In this document: piece by piece, positions 15,878-19,742 of the stretch
Layout: each line of letters begins with the position of its first letter
How positions within the stretch are numbered: position 1 is the first letter of the stretch
NCBI GenBank assembly: GCA_029881175.1
Contig: JAOUNC010000007.1
Span: 1-19,742 of the forward strand
Direction of reading: 5' to 3'
DNA from: Nitrospirota bacterium
GTDB taxonomy: Bacteria > Nitrospirota > Nitrospiria > Nitrospirales > UBA8639
Length of the DNA stretch: 19,742 bases
The notes under the pieces: model-generated
What the model was told of the DNA's origin: nothing
Seen by the model: only the letters and a program-made list of their open reading frames with translations
Databases searched by the model: none
Program-made: the position numbers and the translations under genes

Positions 15878-16354
15878 TTAAGAATGAGGGTTGTGACGGT
15901 TCACCACCAATGGAGAGTCTGGATGGTGGAGGGTGGCCACTCCTGCACCATGTTCGTAGACCAGATCACCCCCAAAATGCCCGGTGGCGCTCAATGTGCC
16001 AAGGCCAATGGCGGCAACAAGAAAATAGGGAATGGCAGTTTTGGTGGTCAATTGATTTCGTAGAAGAAGCCGACCCAAAAGGAGAACGCTGAAAATTCCA
16101 AGGGTGGCAAAGGCTAACGTTTCGTGTGTTTCAATCAACGATTCGGCAATGCCCGCTTGTTCGGCAGCTTTTTCGGCCCAACCGCCGGCAAATGATGCGG
16201 CAATGCCTCCGGTCAATCCTATTATCAGTAACCAGAGCGCTCCTTCGCGAAATGTTTCTCGTTTGAACCATGTTGCCACAATATCGAATAAGACGCTGGT
16301 AAACAACAAGGCGATGGGGAAATGGACGAGCATGGGGTGTAAGAGTCTATCCAT
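15878..16354 (-). CDS. DUF2231 four-helix membrane protein
   Basis: The 158-aa protein has four hydrophobic helices and the DUF2231 hallmarks: HPMLVHFPIAL at the N-terminus and GGDLVYEHGAGV at the C-terminus, giving conserved histidines H6, H11 and one near 133. The function of DUF2231 is unknown; the histidines suggest metal or heme contact. A GGAG ribosome site lies eight bases before the ATG. It is the first gene of the six-gene run, 23 bases ahead of the response regulator, so co-transcription with the metal-response and efflux genes is likely. Its recurrent place beside copper or metal resistance genes in other genomes is my recollection, not tested here. Confidence 0.87.
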   Translation of the reverse strand: MDRLLHPMLVHFPIALLFTSVLFDIVATWFKRETFREGALWLLIIGLTGGIAASFAGGWAEKAAEQAGIAESLIETHETLAFATLGIFSVLLLGRLLLRNQLTTKTAIPYFLVAAIGLGTLSATGHFGGDLVYEHGAGVATLHHPDSPLVVNRHNPHS

Positions 16355-16397
16355 CTAAGTTTCTCCAGTATTTCATGCGTACGAGGTAAGGTAAATA

Positions 16398-16428
16398 GGG
16401 GCCTGTCCCCTCAATGGTTACAGGCCCC
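16398..16428. terminator. Stem-loop between the PepSY and DUF2231 genes, possible terminator
   Basis: GGGGCCTGT (16398-16406) pairs perfectly with ACAGGCCCC (16420-16428) around a 13-base loop. On the plus strand a T-rich tail follows after a few bases (CTATTTTT); on the minus strand, where the PepSY gene runs, the tail is only TATTTACC. It probably ends or attenuates the PepSY transcript and isolates the efflux operon. Confidence 0.5.
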
Positions 16429-16440
16429 CCTGCTATTTTT

Positions 16441-16782
16441 CTAGGATTTTTCCGTCTCTTTTTTTGAATGGTTCTCTTCGTGTTCATCTTGCTCGCTCTT
16501 TAGAATAGTTCCCGAATTCCCGTCTACTTCGATCTCCTGCGAGACGCCTGCCTCATTCACAATTGAGATTTCATACATGGACTTCCCGTCCTCCTCTTCC
16601 AACTCGGCCTCCTTCACGTTTCCGGGAAAATGGGCGGTGGCTGTTTTGATGGCTTCCTCCATGGTGATCGTGGTACCCGGAGGAGTCTTTTGGGGATGAT
16701 CTTCAGAATTCGTGGCGAATCCAATTGATGCCACGCAGAACATCGCGCCGCCTAAAAATCCGATGAGTGTGACATGTTTCAT
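16441..16782 (-). CDS. Secreted PepSY-domain protein
   Basis: The 113-aa protein starts with a signal peptide (MKHVTLIGFLGGAMF and on to about 22, near S-I-G-F-A). The PepSY region (about 40-94) has the characteristic beginning ITMEEAIKTATAHFPG, then AELEEEDGKSMYEISIV and VDGNSGTIL. A Glu/His/Lys-rich tail follows (95-113). PepSY domains are small periplasmic modules found in peptidase propeptides and in metal-related proteins; a role as metal chaperone or protease inhibitor is plausible but unproven. I chose the ATG at 16782 because AAGGAGG (16790-16796) lies seven bases upstream and a complete signal peptide begins there. A longer frame from 16830 would add 16 residues with no ribosome site. 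Its nearness to the metal-sensing operon suggests co-regulation. Confidence 0.87.
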   Translation of the reverse strand: MKHVTLIGFLGGAMFCVASIGFATNSEDHPQKTPPGTTITMEEAIKTATAHFPGNVKEAELEEEDGKSMYEISIVNEAGVSQEIEVDGNSGTILKSEQDEHEENHSKKETEKS

Positions 16783-16834
16783 AGCTAAACCTCCTTGGTG
16801 ATAATGTGAGATGGTCAATGAACCATCCATGCTT

Positions 16835-16899
16835 CATGACCTCATGATATGACATGAATATGAAGGGGCCATGAACCGGAGATGAAGATTTCTTCATCT
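16835..16899. promoter_or_regulatory. Control region with CATGA repeats and a 20-bp inverted repeat
   Basis: CATGA occurs at 16835, 16843, 16853 and 16870 on the plus strand, a spacing pattern near one helical turn as seen for OmpR-type regulator sites. Beside it, AGATGAAGA (16880-16888) and TCTTCATCT (16891-16899) are perfect nine-base arms around TT. The region lies between the divergent PepSY and S16 genes and could hold operators for the neighbouring response regulator. No clean -35/-10 pair for the PepSY gene was found. Confidence 0.4.
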
Positions 16900-17020
16900 T
16901 TTCGTGGGAGGCAGTCAATGAAACGTTTTTGTGTGTGTCGGTGAATGGGAAAAGGTTCGCCAAGGGGAGGAAAGTTGTTTCGTGGTCTGGCGCATTTCTT
17001 CCATTCATACGGAGGGTTTG

Positions 17021-17050
17021 TTGATGCAACAGGGCGTTGGGGCATAGAAT
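17021..17050 (+). promoter_or_regulatory. Possible sigma70 promoter of the S16 protease gene
   Basis: TTGATG (17021-17026) and TAGAAT (17045-17050) are separated by 18 bases and match four and five of six consensus positions. The -10 box lies 45 bases before the first ATG of the protease gene. Confidence 0.4.
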
Positions 17051-17095
17051 ATAACTATTCAGGATCCTAATGGTTGGGGATCGGGTGGGATAACT

Positions 17096-17779
17096 ATGGA
17101 GGGATCGCTGGTGGGGAGTCGTTGGTTTTTGGTGATTTTTTTGATGGGAATGGTGATTCTAGGCCCAGAGGGAGATCTCTATGCCAAGACCATACCCAAT
17201 CAAATTCCGCATCTGACAATTCCCATATTAGGAACATCTTTCAATCAGCAACGTCAGCCGATAGGGTTGGTGTCGCAAATTACAATTGATCTTCAGAAAC
17301 GACGAGATCAACATGGCTTACAGATTCAGTTTCATACGGAACCAGGGCAGTTTTCCTTGTTGGCGCGAAAGGCCATCCATCAGGCCATAACCCGAGCATT
17401 ACGTGCGGCGAATCTCTCATCAGAATCATGGACAGTGTTATTAATGTTTCCCTACACAGGACTGACGATCTATGGAGAAAGTTTGTCGGCCATGGTTGGG
17501 TTGAGTGTCGTGGCGATGGCGAAGGGGGAGCCGCTGCTCGAAGGGCGGACGTTAACTGGAACCATTACCGATGAAGGAACGATTGGATCGGTGAGTGGGG
17601 TACAACTGAAAATCCTGGCTGCCTATCATGAACATTTCCAACGAGTCTTGGTGCCGAGCGTGTATGATGAACGAGAGGGCGATTGGCGCATACCGTTTCT
17701 CATGCATGTGTCTCCGGTGAGTACCGTGGAAGAGGCTTATCGGGGCCTCACGGGTCATCAATTAAAAGATAGACCCTAG
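17096..17779 (+). CDS. Stand-alone exported Lon-type (S16) serine protease domain
   Basis: The 227-aa product has a hydrophobic signal or anchor (about 9-23), a roughly 95-residue N-terminal part, and a Lon proteolytic domain without the AAA+ ATPase. The catalytic Ser-Lys dyad fits S131 in GESLSAMVG and K172 in GSVSGVQLKILAA. TGTIT at 154-158 stands 18 residues before K172, the same distance as from TGEIT to K722 in E. coli Lon. The serine motif GESLS resembles the GDSAS of archaeal LonB rather than the bacterial PKDGPSAG. With no ATPase it probably cleaves unfolded or short peptides in the periplasm, as inferred for other ATPase-less S16 proteins. ATG 17096 has no clear ribosome site, but GGAGGG (17098-17103) lies seven bases before an in-frame GTG at 17111, a strong alternative start. 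Confidence 0.8.
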   Translation: MEGSLVGSRWFLVIFLMGMVILGPEGDLYAKTIPNQIPHLTIPILGTSFNQQRQPIGLVSQITIDLQKRRDQHGLQIQFHTEPGQFSLLARKAIHQAITRALRAANLSSESWTVLLMFPYTGLTIYGESLSAMVGLSVVAMAKGEPLLEGRTLTGTITDEGTIGSVSGVQLKILAAYHEHFQRVLVPSVYDEREGDWRIPFLMHVSPVSTVEEAYRGLTGHQLKDRP

Positions 17780-17866
17780 ATCTTTTTGTGATAGTTCGAT
17801 TGGATATAAGGGCAATGCAGGTTTATTTATAATTCATTGTGATTCGAACAGATTTCAAAGGGAGGG

Positions 17867-17886
17867 CCTGCTTCCGGCCAAGCAGG
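17867..17886. other. 7-bp stem-loop between convergent S16 and globin genes
   Basis: CCTGCTT (17867-17873) pairs with AAGCAGG (17880-17886) around CCGGCC. T-rich tails are weak on both strands (minus-strand tail CCCTCCCTTTG). It probably separates the two converging transcripts, but it is not a classical terminator. Confidence 0.4.
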
Positions 17887-17906
17887 ATGAGGAAGAAGGG
17901 GAGTGA

Positions 17907-18314
17907 TTAGGGTTTGTCGTATTGTTCTGTAATATAATCGACTCCTGCGCGTAAGGCTTTCTGCCAGGATCGTTCAATATCAGGGGTCCATTGAGAGTCA
18001 CATTCCTTGGCGGCGGCCACCAGACTATCTATCCAATATTGGTAGAGAGCGGGTTGAATATTCAGGCGCTTTTTTGAATGGCTTTCCCCGATTCGATTGA
18101 GGGTCATAGTGCCAACTGGTTTCCCTTCCAAATGGGAGAGCATCATTGCGACCCCTGTCTTTAACAACTGTTTTTGTTTATTGAAGTCAGTATTTTGAAA
18201 CATGGGCTTAAATGAAGGATGGCTTCCAAGGAATATGTCATAGAATCGATCAAAAAATGCTGGCTTTAATGCGGCCCGTCCATAACTGTGTTTAACTGCT
18301 TCAAGGCCTTCCAT
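17907..18314 (-). CDS. Single-domain globin
   Basis: The 135-aa protein is a free-standing globin without the reductase module of flavohemoglobin. Proximal histidine H79 lies in ESHSKKRLNIQPALYQYW, the usual His-x7-Q-P pattern of the flavohemoglobin and single-domain globin group. Y25 in FFDRFYDIFL fits the B10 tyrosine that stabilises bound oxygen, and F39 fits the CD1 position. A Gln-rich stretch (46-49) could supply the E7 residue. Likely roles are oxygen binding or nitric oxide detoxification. I chose the ATG at 18314 because AAGGAG (18322-18327) lies seven bases upstream; the in-frame GTG at 18320 is too close to that site. It is read alone on the minus strand, converging with the S16 protease gene. 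Confidence 0.92.
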   Translation of the reverse strand: MEGLEAVKHSYGRAALKPAFFDRFYDIFLGSHPSFKPMFQNTDFNKQKQLLKTGVAMMLSHLEGKPVGTMTLNRIGESHSKKRLNIQPALYQYWIDSLVAAAKECDSQWTPDIERSWQKALRAGVDYITEQYDKP

Positions 18315-19057
18315 TTGCACACTCCTTGGTCAATGTGAGTAAATTTCCCCTACTTTCTGTTTCGGGTTTTATGGGTACGCCCTTGAGTGTTTTTTTTTAG
18401 GGAAAATGGGGAAGCCAGCACCCAAGAGCGCATGGTTGGGGGTGATGCCACAGGTTTGAGACAAAGCATGAAGTTTTCGATCGAAAACTGTGTAAATTCT
18501 CAATCGGAAAATTGAGGTTTTTCCCAGTGAGCCGTTTGATGGTGCGTGCTATCGTGTCCACGTCGTTGTCAAACGATCCATGAGCTAACGGGATCTTTTG
18601 CACGCCATCTGAGGCATGTGCTCCCGAATGTTATTGAGGATTGGAGCCCACACCCCAAAATTTCTGCCATTCGATCACAGTATCTTTCAAATCCGGAGGT
18701 TACGTGGTATTGGCCTTCGGGTTCCATGCATTGGCCATTCCTAGTAACGGACTCTTGTGATAATCCTCGAGGGCACGACTCACGAGGTAGAGGAAGGACT
18801 AAGCATAGGGCCCCACCGAATCGTCTTGTTCAGGTTTGTCATTGAGCAGCTCAAATGTTTTTGGATGAAAGTTTCGTCCGGAAACCTAAGACCTCCTTGC
18901 GAGCTGACAGACTTACAGACTGAAATGAATCGTTATGTAAAAGCCGTCCCATCAAGGAATTAAAATGGAAGCAGCGCATGGGGGTATGGTGGGTTGTCGA
19001 GAAGAGAAGGGGTCAATTTGACTGTCTGAGGCGTCCTCATTGCGAGGTCTTGGCTGG
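18315..19057. other. About 740 bases without a recognisable gene
   Basis: No frame here has a ribosome site plus a recognisable domain. Open frames of 60 to 99 codons overlap one another on both strands and none resembles a known protein; a decayed gene cannot be excluded. The notable content is the pair of inverted repeats at 18472-18516, reported separately. Confidence 0.5.
18472..18516. repeat. Adjacent palindrome and inverted repeat
   Basis: AGTTTTCGATCGAAAACT (18472-18489) is a perfect 18-base palindrome. Ten bases later, CTCAAT (18499-18504) and ATTGAG (18511-18516) form a second inverted repeat with a six-base spacer. Such symmetry is typical of binding sites for dimeric regulators, but no gene start is within 150 bases. 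Confidence 0.6.
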
Positions 19058-19393
19058 CTATTCGGTACGTTGATTGGAAAGAAAATGAACCTGCTGCTCA
19101 AGTTCTTCAATACGTTCAAGCAACTCCAGCGCGACATTCACTCCTTGCCAATTGATGCCGAGATCGTGATGCAATCGGAGCCCACGTTGTAAGCGGTCAA
19201 AGGCCTCAAGGGGAAACAGCACAATGCCTTTCGGGTCAGGTTCAGGGAGTGGGATAATTTCCCATCGTAAGCAGACCTCCAGCATATCATCACCGATGCC
19301 AAGCCGGGCGCAGACTTCTTCTCGGCGCAGCGAACCTTGTATGATGATTTCAGCGGTCACCTGTTCCAATGTGGGTTCTGATTCGTTATTCAT
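19058..19393 (-). CDS. cbpM: CbpM-type modulator of the co-chaperone CbpA (MerR-like)
   Basis: The 111-aa protein has the MerR-like helix-turn-helix fold of the chaperone modulator CbpM. The helix region EEVCARLGIGDDMLEVCLRWEIIP (25-48) is followed by the family's characteristic LQRGLRLHHDLGINWQGVNVALELLERIEELEQQV (68-102), which forms the long interaction helices. CbpM binds the J-domain of CbpA and blocks its co-chaperone activity; DNA binding is not expected. I chose the ATG at 19393 because AGGAGG (19400-19405) lies six bases upstream. A longer frame from 19420 overlaps more of the co-chaperone gene and has no ribosome site. The start overlaps the stop of the co-chaperone gene by eight bases, so the two are translationally coupled, as in the usual cbpA-cbpM operon. 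Confidence 0.92.
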   Translation of the reverse strand: MNNESEPTLEQVTAEIIIQGSLRREEVCARLGIGDDMLEVCLRWEIIPLPEPDPKGIVLFPLEAFDRLQRGLRLHHDLGINWQGVNVALELLERIEELEQQVHFLSNQRTE

Positions 19394-19742
19394 GGAGCGC
19401 CTCCTGAAGCAAGGATCCACGAGGATCAGGATGATCAGCTTTCGCTAATTGCTCATAGAGTTGGCGGTCTTCCGGTGACGTGGTTTTTGGGAGGACGATA
19501 TTCAACACTACAAATTGATCGCCATGCCCGCCCGCGCGTTGAGGAAGCCCTTTCCCCTTTAACCGCATGCGTTGATTCGGTTGGCTGTCGGGGGGAATTT
19601 TCAGGCGTACCGGCCCTGACAGGGTCGGGACTTGGACCTCGGTTCCTAAGACCGCTTCCCATGGCCACAGAGGCAGGGTAACCACAATATCGGCCTCTTT
19701 TCGGTGGAACACCGGATGCGGGGCGATGTGCACATGAAAGAA
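19386..19742 (-). CDS. cbpA: CbpA/DnaJ-type co-chaperone, C-terminal part (cut off by the window edge)
   Basis: This is the last 118 residues of a J-domain co-chaperone reading in from beyond the window; the J-domain and Gly/Phe region are not in view. Visible is the C-terminal substrate-binding domain: FHVHIAPHPVFHRKEADI is the standard beginning of its second half (usual pattern L-x-V-x-I-x-P-H-P-x-F-x-R-x-G-D-D), followed by LPLWPWEAVLGTEVQVPTL, IPPDSQPNQRMRLKGKGLP and GDQFVVLNIVLPK. CbpA-type proteins stimulate DnaK and bind client proteins. It is read ahead of cbpM, whose start overlaps its stop codon. The usual zinc-finger region of true DnaJ cannot be checked here; the cbpM partner argues for CbpA. 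Confidence 0.92.
   Translation of the reverse strand, partial: FFHVHIAPHPVFHRKEADIVVTLPLWPWEAVLGTEVQVPTLSGPVRLKIPPDSQPNQRMRLKGKGLPQRAGGHGDQFVVLNIVLPKTTSPEDRQLYEQLAKADHPDPRGSLLQEALHE

Noticed and set aside
18397..18845. Overlapping frames on both strands (68 and 99 codons) in the gene-free region
   Set aside because: No ribosome sites, no domain resemblance, and mutual overlap; at most a decayed gene.

Overview
The window reads as ordinary chromosome of a Gram-negative bacterium. It has outer-membrane-type proteins, lipoprotein signal peptides with L-S-G-C or L-A-A-C lipoboxes, and a tripartite RND efflux pump. The gene mix (beta-CASP RNase-like hydrolase, LOG protein, Crp/Fnr regulator, RRM RNA-binding protein, heavy-metal RND operon, CbpM/DnaJ pair) and the moderate GC content would fit Nitrospirota such as Nitrospira. 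That assignment is a guess from content and was not tested. No rRNA, tRNA, CRISPR array, prophage or insertion sequence was seen.

Layout. (1) 53-2292, minus strand: a LOG-family gene and a metallo-beta-lactamase/beta-CASP gene joined by an ATGA overlap. (2) 2460-5064, plus strand: a Crp/Fnr regulator with its own promoter, a secreted outer-membrane-type protein, and a four-helix CopD-like membrane protein. (3) 5065-7101: a more AT-rich block with a gene-free stretch and two overlapping lipoprotein genes of unknown function, ending in a strong bidirectional terminator. (4) 7122-7700, minus strand: a small glycine-rich RRM protein with a leader of roughly 195 nt. A 57-nt segment of that leader occurs again, inverted, at 6964-7020 just before the shared terminator. 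(5) 8021-16354, minus strand: six closely packed genes, read in the order DUF2231 membrane protein, OmpR-type regulator, sensor kinase, then CzcB-, CzcA- and CzcC-like efflux proteins. Four junctions overlap or are within 25 bases. (6) 16441-17779: a PepSY protein (minus) and a stand-alone secreted Lon-type (S16) protease domain (plus), diverging from a control region with an inverted repeat and repeated CATGA motifs. (7) 17907-19742, minus strand: a single-domain globin, about 740 bases without a recognisable gene, then cbpM overlapping the end of a CbpA/DnaJ-type co-chaperone cut off by the window edge.

The efflux operon appears self-contained: the kinase has a periplasmic sensor with a His/Glu cluster, and the regulator and pump genes follow each other in one unit. 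The CzcA pump carries the DFGxxVDG motif of divalent-cation exporters rather than the copper/silver form. The most unusual items are the duplicated inverted leader element around the RRM gene, with a possible small RNA ending at the shared terminator; the start codon of that gene inside a hairpin; and the exported ATPase-less Lon protease with an archaeal-LonB-like catalytic serine motif. I did not find a clearly new multi-gene defence or mobile system.
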